From Taeniopygia guttata (taxonomy: Eukaryota > Chordata > Aves > Passeriformes > Estrildidae), in NCBI RefSeq assembly GCF_048771995.1, contig NC_133027.1, positions 102,732,501-102,796,500 of the forward strand: a stretch of 64,000 nt of DNA, given 5' to 3'. Below the pieces are notes generated by a model. That model was not told where the DNA came from. It saw only the letters and a program-made list of their open reading frames with translations, and did not search any database. Of the stretch, positions 1-32,200 are shown piece after piece. The position numbers and the translations under genes were made by a program. Position 1 is the first letter of the stretch. The number at the start of each line of letters is the position of its first letter.

Positions 1-399
1 CAAAACAAAAAGTTACTTCAAAATAGGAAAAGAAGTCCAATACCAGATTTTTTTCAATTGAGTATCTGCTTGCCAAAAATATTGATCAGCTCTGGTTTCA
101 TCTATTACAATTAGTGGATCATTTTAAAGATGACAAAAATGGTTTCACTATTAACCTGGAGATAAGTCATGGGACAGTCCCAAAACTGCCCAGAGCAAAA
201 AAAACCACCCTCAATACCCTATTATACAGTTTTTTACTTTTTCAGTGCTGCAGGTCCCATGTCCCTTGTAAATCAATTAGTCTCCATCACAGTAATTACA
301 ACATTCTTAAGAACAAATTGACTTGTCAAGTTAGTTCCTCCATGACATTCTCAGAGTCTTCAGTGCCTTTTTTTTAAACAGAGAATGACAGCAGACAGC

Positions 400-447
400 A
401 AAATAAGCAAGCTTCCACCTGGCCTTAGGTGTAAGCTTGCTTATTTT
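400..447. repeat. Near-perfect inverted repeat (21-bp arms, 6-nt loop)
   Basis: Left arm 400-420 is AAAATAAGCAAGCTT, C, CACCT. Right arm 427-447 is AGGTG, T, AAGCTTGCTTATTTT. Twenty of 21 positions pair; the only mismatch is 415/432. The loop is GGCCTT. It is too compact for a typical transposon and lacks an obvious target duplication. Confidence 0.85.
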
Positions 448-2184
448 ATAGGGACTGCAACAAAGCCAGGATTCCATTTCCTCCTGTCTAAAATCATGTA
501 TGGAAAATATCAGGAATATAGCAATTCATATTCTTCATTTTACCACCACTGATGACCCTAGGTGTCATTTCATCTCTTGCCATTTCTTACAAGAATATTC
601 TCATTAGGGCTTCAGAAATAAAAACAAAAAAAAAAGATCCTGCAGCAGCCATGGCCAGCTACTGAGTCCAGTGCCATGGCTCCAAGGCAATTCCCTCTAG
701 CAAAATTAAAGTGACAGACAGATAACAGTTCAGTTTGGTTATTTGCACGTTGAGCAGGGCAGCCTTGCCCCTGACTTAATCCAGCTGTGAAATTATATGG
801 TGTATAATCCAGGGAAAGAGAGAGGTAAATTTAAACCAGTAAGAAGGGAAAGCAGTTGACCCACAAGGGAATGCTCTACATAACAGAAAAAAAAAAAAAT
901 AAAAGGCAAAGATATTCTGCTTTCAGATTCCTTGAATGTGGGTTTTATTTTTTTCTTATTTACTGAAAGGTTATCTTTCACTCTATAGGCAGTTCTTCAA
1001 ACAGTGATCAGCATCTACTGTCCCAAACCCCCTCCTGATATGCACTGTGTTATTCTGCTGGCATTGCAGGCAAAACCCCTCAGGTCCCATCAACCAGCCT
1101 ATGAGCCCTCAGTAGAAGCATGGCAATTTTCACCAGTGGAAACTCTGCTCTAATGATCCTACAGTGACTTATACCAGCCAAATGTCAGAACCCACTATGG
1201 GAAATGCAGATGAGCAGTCTTGAAAGGACAGCATCAAGAAAAACCTTGATTTTTTTTCCCTTGGGCATAATAGTAGAATAACTAAAACTAACACTGTTAT
1301 ACTGATTAAGGAGAATGTTCAAGAGCCAGGGGAAAACTGAAGTACCAATCAGCTTCTCATTGCTACAAGGCAATACTGAGATGGGGAACCTGCAGAAATA
1401 CAAACTCACACAAGGACTTCTCTGCAGAATTGCCACAAGTCTAAAATCCTCTGTGTTCAGTTCGAAGGCTGTCACAGCCACTGATACAGACACTTTCCTC
1501 AGGGATGTTCTGTAGGTCACATTACCAGTCTAAAGTCAAAAATTGTTCCTTCAGCAAAATCTTCACCAGGCTGCTTCTATCTGCCATGGGAAGAAAAGCT
1601 TCCTTCCCAGTTTGTTGACTTTTGTTGGGGTTTTTTAGTCTCTTGCTTCATCAATTTTTTAATTTTAGTTATTATTTTTACTCTTTCTGTCTAAATGTCA
1701 GAAACTGACATATGGCCACTCGTTCCATCGTTCTATCAGTGTCACAGCAAAGCAATATGTGAAAGCCTTGCAGAATAATCTGCAGTCTGGGTCTTTCATA
1801 TGACAAACAAATACTTAAGGACAGGTTTCACAAGGCTTTTTTGCTTGATCTAATTTGTGTTATTTCAGTCTGTAGCTTGATATAAAATGAAAACTTCTCC
1901 AGGGAATTAAATATCAAATAACATCAAATTTTTTTACTGCATTTAATAGCTTGCCTACCTGTCCTCAAGTCATTGAGAAAATCACTATAAATTTTATAAA
2001 ATCAGTGTGATTTTTAAAAAGTAATGGAGTTTGGTTTTCCCTATATTTCACTTGGCATAGTTTTCTTTTGATAGCTAGGCTGTCCTTTGTAACATGAGCA
2101 TATTTTAAAGGAAGTAATAAAAAATTTAATTTTTACAGGCTAAAACTTAAATACTAAGCCCTCATGAGGTAGGTATGTAAATCC

Positions 2185-2327
2185 CTCTCCTTCTTTGGAG
2201 GTATTCAAACCCACCTGGATGAAATCCTGTGCAACCTGCCCTGGGTGAATCTGCTTCAGCAGCTGGTTTGGACTAGATGATCTCCAGAGATCCCTTCCAA
2301 ACCCAGCCACCCTGTGATTCTGCATCT
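2185..2327 (+). mobile_element. CR1 LINE 3'-end fragment
   Basis: It matches the remembered avian CR1 3' end: GGAGGTATTCAAACCCACCT at the left, then GGTTTGGACTAGATGATCTC, then ATCCCTTCCAAACCCAGCCA. It finishes in CCTGTGATTCTGCATC, the usual CR1 terminus. It is 5'-truncated and non-coding, with no open reading frame for EN or RT. It lies in sense orientation on the plus strand, antisense to KCNH1. Confidence 0.85.
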
Positions 2328-3241
2328 TACAGCTTCAGCATGTGTCACAAATAAACTCAGAGACATAACCAGTTGATGATTTTATAACATATAACTAGTA
2401 AGCAGGCTGCTGGAATCCTCTTTAATATTTTATTAAAAATTCATTAACTCTTTTAACTATTCAGGCAGGGAACTTTAATGTATTTACCTTAGGAATATTT
2501 TCTTGGCAGACTGATCAAAAAAACAAAGCAGTTAAAAAATACTAGTTTTCTGGATTAATATGTCTAAATGTTAGTTCTTTTGCTGGATTGTGATCTATTC
2601 CCAGAGAAATTAAGAACTAAGGAAGAGTCTAGATTTCCAGTCTAGATTTCATTTAGTTATAAGATTACCGAACAAGCACCTTCAATTGCTTCACCTTCCT
2701 CTAAAAATACTGTTGCCAAAACAATGCTGCACAGATCTCCAGGTAGCCACAGTGTTTTCTGGTGCTCAAAGCCGATTCAGTGAGTCACTGCCTGCCTCTT
2801 TGCCACCTGCCATAGTGTACTAGAAGCAGCTGAGAAATGTGTATTTTACTTCCCAGTTGTTCCTGTGAAGAGTTGGCATTAGCAGAACTACTCTGATCAG
2901 TCATCAGCAACAGCAAGCACAGCCTGCCCCAACAAACTGTCCTGACACAGCCCAAACTATTCCTGCTCAGTCAGATGGAGCAGTTTTCCTCAGAGCTGTA
3001 CAAAGGTGCTGCTGTCTGCCTCTACCTGTCCTCCTGAACCCTGAGGGTGCAGAAAAAGGAAAATAACCATGGATTTCCCTCTTTTCTTCACAGAAAGAAT
3101 GAAAATAAACACAGCATTTTTAACAGTGAAAACTACAGCAGAAATTAAAGAGTGAGCCTTCTGGCTAGGATTCATAAGCAAATTTCTGTGCATGCTGTGG
3201 GAGGCTACCAGAGACATATGTACAATAATTCAATGCATTTA

Positions 3242-11456
<8,215 letters not shown>

Positions 11457-12365
11457 TTAGACACACATTACCAAAAAAAGCTGCAAGTGTAACTCATAAA
11501 ACCTCTCATGACTAAAGGGAGAAAAAGTTGTTAAAACAGAGCAATCTGCTTTAATACTGACTAGAAGGGAGTATAATTTAACCAAGTACCAGACATAAGC
11601 AAGTCAGAAAAGTCAGCATGGTACAGTAATAAAACCTATGACTGCTGTGACTTTGTATTCAATGACTCTACAAAAGTTCTGCCACATGAACTGCATATTT
11701 TGCAAGGCTAAATGTCCACTATACAATAATCTCATATTAAAGCTAATGATCAGATTTGGATCTCACAGCACTGCAGAAGACACTCCAGACTAATCAAGAT
11801 GTAAGGCTAGAATCATGCACAATGAAAATTACAGTTGTCTGTAACACAAGTGAATCTAGCTTTAGATGCATCAAGCATAGATCTGGAATAAGCAGAGAAA
11901 TATATATAAGATAACAAAAAGCAGAGCAGAAAAGCAAAACAAAACCATTAATTTTACTCTCTTGAAACAAAAGGGGGAATATACTAATAGATTTTCTCAA
12001 ACTCGAATTAAACATTTAGCAGCTTCTGGCAGAGAAGTCATATGCTGAATTTTAATTCAGAATGGTTTTTACAGTTATTTCAAATATCCCTCAAAATAGA
12101 AGACCTTCAATGGCAGTCACAAGAGCTAGCTACAACTATAATCTTTATGAGCAGTACTTTGCCATAACAGATAGGCAGAGTATACATCTGGATATTTTTG
12201 GTATACTGAAAGGAAAATATCAGTGTGTTTAGTCCCAGTCTTGAAAAATGCTAGCACCACCTGGGAGCTCTTGAGCTCCTGCTCCTCATCTCCTACTCAA
12301 ACAAAAGATGCTCAGCACTTTGAAGATTCAGTTTATAATGAGAACCTGGTTCTGGCTGGAAAACG

Positions 12366-12690
12366 TTGCCTACACAGCTTTCTTGTAGACCCCTTTTAGG
12401 TACTGGAAGGTGCTATAAGGTGTCCTTGGGGTCTTCTTTTCAGGCTGAGCACACACAACTCTCCCAGTCTGTCTGCACAGCAGAGGTGCTCCAGCCCTCT
12501 GAGCATCTTTGTGACCCTCCTCTAAACTCACTCAACCGGTCCTTCTTACTGGGGACTCGGAGCTGAGCGCAGTACTCCAGCTGTGGTCACGTAAGATTGG
12601 AGCCGAGTGGCAGAATCCTTTTCCTTGACTGCTGGCCGTGCTACTTTTGATACGTGCCAGATACAGCTGGCTTTATGAGCTTCAAGTGCA
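12366..12690 (-). mobile_element. CR1 LINE fragment, antisense
   Basis: The plus strand reads as the reverse complement of a CR1 body: CAGGCTGAGCACACACAACT, GAGGTGCTCCAGCCCTCTGA, TGTGACCCTCCTCTAAACTC, then GAGCGCAGTACTCCAGCTGT. It continues to the CAGAATCCTTTTCCTTGACT and GGCTTTATGAGCTTCAAGTG stretches of the CR1 region upstream. It is truncated on both sides; the right end merges into a CpG-rich block. Confidence 0.8.
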
Positions 12691-12915
12691 TCCAGCCCCT
12701 CACCCGGCCCAGTGCAGGGCTCGGCCGGTGCCCGGCCCGCCGGGGATGCGCTCCGAGGGGCACCGGCGGCCGCCGCCCCTCCGGCCCGGCCGGGCGCTCC
12801 GGCGCTGGCCGTGGTGCTGAAGCGGAACCAACGGGGATTGCCTGCAAACACCAGGATACAGAACGGACCACGCAGGTCCAGCTTCGCCCGGGAACTCGAA
12901 ACCTGCCTCCCTTAC
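12690..12915. promoter_or_regulatory. Isolated CpG-dense block in KCNH1 intron 4
   Basis: I counted about 28 CpG dinucleotides between 12700 and 12922; 12721-12780 alone has 11. Flanking introns are AT-rich with almost no CpG. No KCNH1 exon, start codon context or known gene start is recognised here; open frames in it look like GC-rich shadows. It could be an orphan CpG island with promoter or enhancer activity, or the GC-rich end of a repeat. The function is not shown by sequence. Confidence 0.6.
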
Positions 12916-15447
12916 CACGCGCTAAATGTTTCTCATGCCAGCTAACATAGCTGCTTTTACTAACTCGAACCGGATTGATGGGGAGAGCATCCTGGAAGAT
13001 GCGAAATTTGGTTCAAAAGCTGAGGCCAAACTTTCAGTGTGCATTTTCTTCCAAACATTGTTCTAAGAATTGGGTTATTCAGACATACACAGAGGATGAA
13101 AAAGAAGCACCTCACTTCAACTTCCTTGCACAAAAGTACTGCCAGACAACTCTGTGCTATGACTTGTGCCTATGAATGCTCAGCACCTTCGGATGTCCCC
13201 CCTTCTTCCCAGGAGTCATCTCCTTTTGAAGGCACAGCTTAACCCATTCCTCTCTCCTCAGCATCCCCAGCAAGCATCTCCTCTGCCCTAGGTGCTAAAC
13301 ATCTCACTTGTGGGTGCCTAAATGGCTCACAAAAGAACTGTTTCCACAAACATTAGATTCACCCTCTACTCCAAACTCTGATCTGAAAGCAATATAACTG
13401 TTCTAGGCAAGAGATCGTGTTACTTTTCAGCTTGGCTTTTTAAAGGGGTGTGGACACAAACTGGGAGTACATACCCTTATTCTCTCCACACACAGGGTAC
13501 CACACCTGGGAGCCCAGTTTGGTGATACTCCCACCACTGTGCCATGGTTGCCTAAAACCAAGCACCGAATCCATGTGCAACGTGTAAGAATTTCACCTTT
13601 AGCACACAACACTCTCCTCCTTGTATTGCCTTTTGGGGTTCTGGTTTTTGTGGAAGAAAAAGATAAAAATGTGGCAACTCCAACATACAGTTAGACCTGC
13701 AGATTGTGGCATAGAAAAAAAGGAAATAAATAGAAGGCCAGTGCTAAACCTTTTGAATGAAAACATCTCCAGTAATGCCTGAAAAGACAACAGTACCTGT
13801 TGAATTTATTTCAGTTTTTCCTCCAGAACCCTAAGGACAGACACAGCCAACAGCAGGTCACTTATCTATCCAACAAAGACAGGCCCAGTAATGGACTTAA
13901 GTCATAGGACTGAACATAAACACTAAACTTGAAGGGTCATGGAGCTTTCCAAGACAAGGAACTAAGCTTCAAAATGGTGTAAGTATATATTGGTGTCAGT
14001 CCTGCTAAATCAGAGGGACCAGATGATATGGACTGGGATTCCCTTTCAATACAAGCAGTTGGTATAGCCCTGCATCCACTGTTTTCCTCTAGAAACAGAG
14101 AAAATATAAATTAAATTTAAAATCTAGTGATCCTAGGTGGTTCTAATACAGGCATATATAATCCTCAAACAAGATAAGCTCAGAAAGAAGAGAAGACAGC
14201 TTGAAATTCAGGAACCAAACATAAAGCTGGATACCACCCCATGGTAGTGCTTGCCTGTGCACTGTCTTTGATTTTAACCCATTTTTATCAATGTTTGGTC
14301 TCTTTTTTTGGTTCTGCAGAAAATATAATGCACAGACAAAGCAATGTGACGACATTAAAATGTTTCCAGCTTCAAAATGATGGAAAGCCTTCAAGATTAA
14401 CAGCACTGATTTCAGCACTCTTGCATTCTATGATCTTCTTTCAGTTTTCCACCATTTTTTTTGCAAAAAGATGAATAGAAATTGCTTCTGATAACACCCA
14501 AGACAAGATGATTACAAAAGCTGTCCCCTGAGATTTGTTTCATGTGGAAATATGGCATTGAAATATACTTTTGTGCTATGGCATCAAAACTTTTCTTCTT
14601 TAAACACGAAGTTTCATTTAACAATGGCCTTAAGTTGAACTTTCTGTATTTTTAAGTTGATACTCAAGCACAAAGCACTTATTATTTATTTGTAGGCAGC
14701 TATTTGTTTCCTACCACTCTTCTTTATTCATTCCTGATAACTCAAGAATTCAAACACTGGGAACTGTGTCAGTTAGAGAACCCTTGTTGCCACATTGCTG
14801 ATCCATGACTTACATAATTCAGAGAGTCAGAACAAGAAGCCATTGTCTGCTAGAGAACAAGCTTGTTTGTTCACAGGTCTGTTGTTAACACACTGTGTAA
14901 ATGTGAATAAATCAAGATTCCAGCAGTTCTTGCCTCCATGCAAGCCACTTTTATATTCCCACACATGAAAGATCCTTGCTTACATCCATCCAGTTCTCTT
15001 CAGTGCTCCTTCTCTTTGAAAACTCATGACTAAAACAGTATTATTTTTCCATCTGGACTGGGAAAGCATACTGAAGTTTTTAATATACTCACTACTTCCC
15101 CTTCATTTGTTTCCTCTTTTTAAGAAAACATTTCATCCAGACGAAAGCAGAGTATATCTTAATCAAAATATTTCAAACACTGGCTCTGTTCATATAAATA
15201 CATCTTTAAAAACAGAACCAAAAATCCCCCCCCAAAAACCTCCAGAAACAAAAAAGATAAAAAAAAGAGGAAACATGAAATTTCCCCTGAATTAAGATGA
15301 AGGACACAAACAAAATATTTTTTGTGTCTGTACTCCTGCTTGTTATGCAAAGGACAGCTTAGCTGCAACATGAAATAAAGCATCTTCTGCAGAGGAGACA
15401 GCAACTGATGATTGCTACAAAGCACAGAAGGCTACATTATCTTGTAG

Positions 15448-15488
15448 GACAACAACCATTCAGCAATGGTTGATTCAGCAATGCTGAA
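15448..15488. repeat. Overlapping short hairpins and direct repeat
   Basis: The 11-mer ATTCAGCAATG occurs twice with a 4-nt spacer. The same stretch forms CAACCATT/AATGGTTG and ATTCAGC/GCTGAAT inverted pairs. Local structure only, with no family assigned. Confidence 0.5.
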
Positions 15489-18400
15489 TTTGACTGCCTC
15501 TTTGTATATAAATGAAGTATCAAAAGCAAAAATTAGGATCCAAAGCTTAGTTTTCAAGCTCTTATGAGACAGCATAGATGCTTCTAGATATGTTCACCTC
15601 GTATTCATACATTCAAAACCTGTTGAGGCAAACTTCTAACAAGCCAGAGTGCAAGTACAGTTTCTATTTGTCTGCACAAATAATTGCTTTGCATTAAAGC
15701 GATGCATTCCACTTTATACTTAATTCTCAAGCATCTCATACATGGTGTGCTTGATCTTAAACCAGGCAAGACATACAGACAAAATGCATTAATTCGAAAT
15801 ACAGTACAAACTTTAAAATTCAGCTAAGAAGGTAACCTAGCACTTGACAAGCCAAACTTATCTATGCTATAGCTTGATTTTGCCTTCTTTTATTCAAGTA
15901 AACCTCTTTTATGTTTCCCTGACTTTTTTCCAAGGGGCAAGCAAAGGGGAAAAAGTGGAAAGAGGTTGTTTAAAAAAATTATCAACATCACTGACACTAT
16001 TTTTAAGCAGTTTTATTTAGAATGCACTATTTTAAAGCTGCTGTATTTAAAAGCAAGCTTACTTACCTTCCATGGAAATCATAAAATAAACATTTCTAAA
16101 TTACTTGAATCACTTAAAAAAAAGTCACAATGAAAAGTCTACTTTTTTATGTGACTTTCTTATTTCACCTATTCCAATGTCTGATATTATTAATCAATTT
16201 AAAAAATTAAGCATGAAAAATAGTACTGGGACCTTCTATCCCTCTGAGTCACCTTCAGGTGAAAGATGCCTATTCATCTTTATATAGTCAAACACCTGCC
16301 ATTACAGCTCTACACTTTTCACTCAAGGAGCTGCATCATTTGCAGCTGAAAATCAGGCTTGAAATTGCCAGCAGGTGATAGAAAACCAAGATATACCACA
16401 GCTAAGCAGGCTTAGCCTGACAGATTAGTTGCTCTTTATGTAGTACAAGAACATGATCGATTTAGTGTTTTTCTTTACATAGACATACAGACATTCATTT
16501 TGAAAACCTTAAATGCTTTAAACTATAACGTCCTGCAACTGTGCAAATAGCACATTTTATTAACATATCTGCATCTACAGGCAACCTATTGCATAATAAG
16601 TACTTATAAGCATAGGAAACCGATTACACATACGAACACAGAAAAGAAAATACTTGCTAAACTGACTGAAGGTGAAAGAAGGAAAAAGAATTGATTTAGC
16701 CATCAGTTTTCAGTTCACAGTTTTAGTTTTTCAGATTGAGAGTCCATTTGGTTTGAGAATATGAGAAACATTCCTAAGAAAATTGCCCTCTCTCAAAAGC
16801 ATGCTACGAAGTCCTGTGTAACATTGTACACAACACAAAGAATATACCCTCTTCAAAGCTCATGTGTGTTAATGATTCTTAGAACAAGCTAGTACAATTT
16901 TACCTTTTTTAGATCTTCCAAAACAATTTTTCCACTCTGTGAATCCCAGAGCCTACTACAGATGATTATCTAACACCTCATACCTGCCTTTTCTTCCCCC
17001 TCTCACAGTATAGAATTGTACAATGAGATCTAACATTAAAGATATGGACACACATGTAAAATTCTGTTTGACAAATCAGCTCCTCCAAGAAATTTCTCAT
17101 CTAACCATCAGGTTATTAATACAATATCACTCAACAAAATTCCTACAGCAAGTATATTATGGAAGAGAAAGGGATAAATTAAGAATGAAAACAAAAAGTG
17201 TAGTTCCATTTATATCAGGCTTGATTTGTGTATAAAGTGACAGAGAACTCTTTGCTAGCATGAAACTTCTGCAACTTTATTAATTTTAGGAGATCCAGAA
17301 ATAATATTCGGAAGACTCATTTTAGTGCACAAGCCCTTCTGTACATAAAGACATAGCACTCAGAGAAAGAGTGCAGAGCTGTAAACCAGTGGCCTCTAAA
17401 TAATACATTCAGTTCTTCTGTTTGCAACCTCTGGTAGTCACTTCGCCAGCTTCCGTGGGCCAGAGGGAGAAATTCTCCTTATCATCAACTCCTCTGCAAG
17501 TCCATGCATTTATGTGTAGGTTTAGGGCCTATACTGCTGTAGATTGCAACCACTGAGAATTACCATGCTCACTGCAAGAACAGCATAATTTCAAGATTTA
17601 AAGGAGATTTAAAAAGAAAAACTAAATTAGCATTCCCTTTCTCCAACACACTTGTATTGGAAAAAAAAGTTAGTGTTTCTTTGTGTTGAAAATGAAGGAT
17701 GAACTGCCAACCTCTCCCACATTAGGGAATCCCTGTGAAAGCAGAAGGACACAGCTACCACTCCTGACTGCAAGTCCTGCTTATCAACTGACTAAATGAA
17801 GCAAGGGCCTTCACTACCAGCAAATAAATGAGAGCCAGCTTTACTGCATCATGCTTATTTATCTGTGCTGTCACTCCTCATCAGTATACAGTGAGCACCA
17901 TTAGGCAGGGAAAAAATAAACCCAAACTTTCTGACAAGCTAAGATTTTTGATTTTATTAAAGCAGTAAGGAACCAAACAAATAACATTAACAGGAGAAAA
18001 AAATTACCCACATAGCCTGAAAGAGGGTATGTTTGTCAAGGTTGTACTTCCTTTTTCATGGTAACAGGTGTTTCCACTTTTGAGAAACTATGTTTTTAAA
18101 GAATAACATTTTGAGAACAAATGTAAATCAGTTCATCTTCACAGTAAGTTTCCTGTTTAATTTAATACTACAAATATTATTAAATACTACAGAAATGCAA
18201 ACAACAGGAGAACTTACATCCTTTTTTACCACAGAGGATGCAAGACTCTCTAATTCTCCATAGGGTACAAAAGGTCTGTTTCTGATGGAATCTGAACCTG
18301 AGTGAAAGTTTATGCTGCTGTCACAGCTGAGTTTGCTTCCAAGTTTCCAGGCTGTAGCTCAGCAAAGGGTTAAGAGCAGAACACTGCAGTGCTACTTCAC

Positions 18401-18894
18401 TCACTAGGACAGCTTAAACCTGATTCCACTTAAGATAACTGGAATCTCTTCACATAGGCTAAAGGAAACTAGAACAGGACTTTAACATAACAAATCCCAT
18501 AATAATGACAAGTAAGATTGAGTCAGGCAGAATTTAATTATTATGATCTTTGCTAGACTCAACCAGGATTGATTCCTCAGGTTTTGCATACAGTTTCACA
18601 CACCATTTGTACAGGGCTGTTGAGCAACATTGTGAATCCTTGAGGGCTATGCTGGAGAGTGGGTTAACAGTGTATTTTAAAGGAAGAACAGTACCTATTT
18701 ACTATGTAAACTGGGCATTCTGAAGCACCTGGGGCTTTCATTAGCAATGACCCTTTCCAGTGCAGGCCAGAACAATTTCACTAAATAAATCAGCAGCCAT
18801 TTCTTGCACAAAGTCCATCCCCAGTGGCACAGCTACAAGCTATTTTAACATGTAATTCTTTGGCTTGGGTATTTAAAGGACTTCAGCTCTTTCA

Positions 18895-29076
<10,182 letters not shown>

Positions 29077-29200
29077 CTGCAGGTGCTGCTTTTTTGCATA
29101 ACTTCTGCTCTGTGATATCCTGATAACTTGCAAAATCCATCGTTGCTGTACACAATGGGCCAATCCACAATCTGGGCATTACCCAAGACAAAATTAGTAT
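29077..29200 (-). CDS. KCNH1: KCNH1 coding exon 2 (PAS domain, first half)
   Basis: It encodes residues 25-65 and two bases of codon 66: [20 protein letters not shown], then [20 protein letters not shown]. This is the start of the EAG PAS domain core, including the IVYSNDGFC motif. The acceptor is tttcaaacag|AT and the donor TGCAG|GTATTT. Length is 124 nt. The split Asp25 codon (G|AT) and split Ser66 codon (AG|T) are restored with exons 1 and 3. Intron 2 downstream is only 246 bp, unlike the 7.5-11 kb introns around it. Confidence 0.95.
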
Positions 29201-32200
29201 CTGTTTGAAAAAACACATCAGTTAGACATTAGTCAAAGCTATGGTTGCATTAGGGGAAATACTCATTTCAGAACCCAATCCCAATTGCCTCAGCCCCTGC
29301 ACAATTTTCCCAGATACCGTTCCCACTGCAGTCAATAGGATTATTCCTGGTTTTAATTTTAAGTAAATCTTTATTTTTAAAGAAGTGTTAATTACTCAGA
29401 GCATAAATAAAACACACAATGGTTAACCAGGTAAAATTCATCTCTTGACTGAGGACAGATCCACCAAACTGTTACCCTTTGTGCCACGTGAACTGATCCA
29501 CATGGCACTCGGTTTGAATGTGAGGCCTCTTCCAAGGTGGCCAAACCAACACATGAGCAAGACCTCTCCTCCCTGAATGCAGACACGGGCTCCTCTCAGC
29601 GCTGCCTTCACTGCTGGCCACGCAAGCTCAAATACTTGTGTGCAGCACAGCACTCCAAACTAAGGGATAGCAATTACACAAGTAGAAGGAACTCCTTGTT
29701 TGCAATACAAGCCAGAAGGAGATTCAATCAGTATTAAAGAGAGAGAGAAAAAAGAAAAAAGATCAGGATTCACGCCTCCATTCTTGCTGGGGCTGTGCAT
29801 GCCACATTTTTTATGATTGCCAACTCGAACCTACACCTGAGCCAAGACAGACAGCAGTGCTGCTCCCTGGGCATTGGCAGGCAGCAGGAGATGGTGGCTC
29901 CTGTCACAGCTGCAGAAACCCTCTGGCTTTTGGAAGAAAGGCTGGCCAGCCACATCAGATCAAGAGGCACTCATTTTTAAGGAGAGCCCTTACAGGAGGC
30001 CACCACACTGTCTACTTTTCAGTATCAACTCTCAGCTGCTGACACATCCATAGATCTCATTAATGCTTCTTCCAACCAAATGACATTTTACCTATTAATT
30101 GCAGAGAGTTTAGTTTGTTTCAATTTCCCCTTTCAAAATCTTTTACTCCAAACTTCAAGTGTGTTTAAATAAAGCAGACCTGTAGCTGGCTAAATCCACT
30201 GCCCAATTCCACAAGCATGATTAAATGTATTTTTATACACTCTTTAGAATGAAATCCACCAGTAATATAATTTCAGGATATTTTAGCTGCTTTGTTTCTC
30301 ACAATACCTTTTAAATACCATGGGTTTTGCTTAGTTGAAGCACTTTCTCCCCAAAACAATGTATCTCTTTTACCCCTTCCTACAAATAAGTAAACCAAGT
30401 CATTTCACACTGCTAAAGCAAGAGCTTTTGAGTGTCTGTTATAAACACTACATTAGACTGTGATTGTATATTTTAAAATTTCATCAGAAAGTACAAAAAA
30501 TGACCAAAAAAAAAGGCAAATACAAATGTTAGGCGAGGTCCTGCCCTGGTCTGAATAGTGTTATTCTATGCATGAATTGCTTAAGAATTGCTTCTGACTA
30601 CCTTCCCTTCTCAAAAGGTAAATTTCCCCTCTCTCCACCTCCTAAAGAGTTCCTGTTAATAATTTGCCTGCCTTTCACACTTAAACCTTACTGTCTTCAG
30701 ATAAATAATCTCTTCATTTTTCCATTGAAGGCTATATAGGACACATTTCTGATAACCATCACTGTGATAATACTACTTTTATCTATCCTTGCAAGGCTTC
30801 TGTGAGTTAAAACAATGCTCTTGTCTCCTATTTATAGGTGAAAACAAAGTCCTAAATCCACAAGGGATTTAAGCCCCAAAAGTTGAGACTGCAACAGTCC
30901 AGTCCCTAGATGCCCAGCTCTCAAGGTCTTGGGAGCTGGAATCTCTGTGAGCAGTGGTGGAGAGGAGAACTGAAAAACTTCAGCACAGCAAGTAGAAATC
31001 TGACCAAGTCAAACCACAGAAAACAATGAAAAAGGGGGATATAAGGTTGTTTTTTTCCCCCTTTCCCATGTTTGTTACAATACCTAATATTTTAACCTAA
31101 GCCTAGTTCCCAAAATAGTCGATTCTTTGTCACTATTGCAGGAGCTGAAGAATCACGTTCCCACTTTTGTTTTGGCCCAGCAAAGCCTGATTTTTTTGGA
31201 CTGAGAGTTTCCAAAGGATGTATAGAGAACATGTACACATTTCTCTCCCCCAACAGCAGTTTGGAAATTCTCCTAAGAGATGTAGGCTACCTTAGGGCAG
31301 TGAAAGCTCAGCCATTTTTTCAGCTCTTGAATGACTGTTCTAATCATCAAGCTACCACAGTGAACAGATGTCAACATCCTCACCAATGAGTTTTTAAGTC
31401 AGTATGACTTGGCTGTTTTATTTTATGCACCCCTATTAGTCAGTACTGGGTGAGCCCCTCTAGCATGTAGAGGTACAATGTTTCATGAGAGTCCAGGCTG
31501 GGTTTAGTAGTGAGTTAGAAGGAAGCTGAGGTTGGTATGTACTCATAAAGCTTTAAAGGAAAAATTTTGCACAACTATCAAACCAAAGAACAAGTCAGAG
31601 ATTTTAATGATCCCATTGTTTCGTAAGTGTCTCTCCTTTCTAGCTAATTCCAGCTTCATGCATCTTGACCTTTCTTTGATCCGGGTTTACATAGCTGACA
31701 AACCCACCACCTCATTTCTTCAGAACTGTCTCTGACAACACTGTTTGGCCGGTGTGAATGCTGGCAAGACACAGCATAAAATAAGGACTCCCACTTATGA
31801 CTTCACTGCATGGCTTGTTCTGACAGACAGCCCAGAAGTAGAAGAGCTGTCCTCGTTGCTATCACTTACTTTCAATTGTGCTGACATCCTTGACAATGTG
31901 CTGCTTGAGGACAGCTCATAATCTAGTAATTTTTGCTAACATAAGAAAATACTGAATAACATCCACTGAGGCAAATACTGTCATTCTATCTGCAGGGACA
32001 CAGGGTCCCAGAGACCAGGAAACAGCTGTGGCTTTGTTACACAACAAGCACGAGGGATGTTCTAGTGAACTCTGAGTATCACAGGGCAGAGACTCTTGGG
32101 GACTCACAAGTAGGTCAGCAAGGTCAGGAAAGGAGTTGGCCAGAGGAAGACGATGAAGAAATCCACTGCTAAATTCTCTTCAAATACAGGGATGAAATGG

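Noticed and set aside
12830..12985. tRNA-like box A and box B words on the minus strand near the intronic CpG block (AGCGCGTGGTAAGG, GGTTTCGAGTTCC).
   Set aside because: The two boxes are only about 6 nt apart and no cloverleaf forms; a tRNA or tRNA-derived SINE is not supported.
29309..29340. Words like CCCACTGCAGTCAATAGG here and CCCATTGAAGTCACTGG near 39483, similar to old amniote repeat motifs.
   Set aside because: The matches are too short to assign a family; only a library search could tell.
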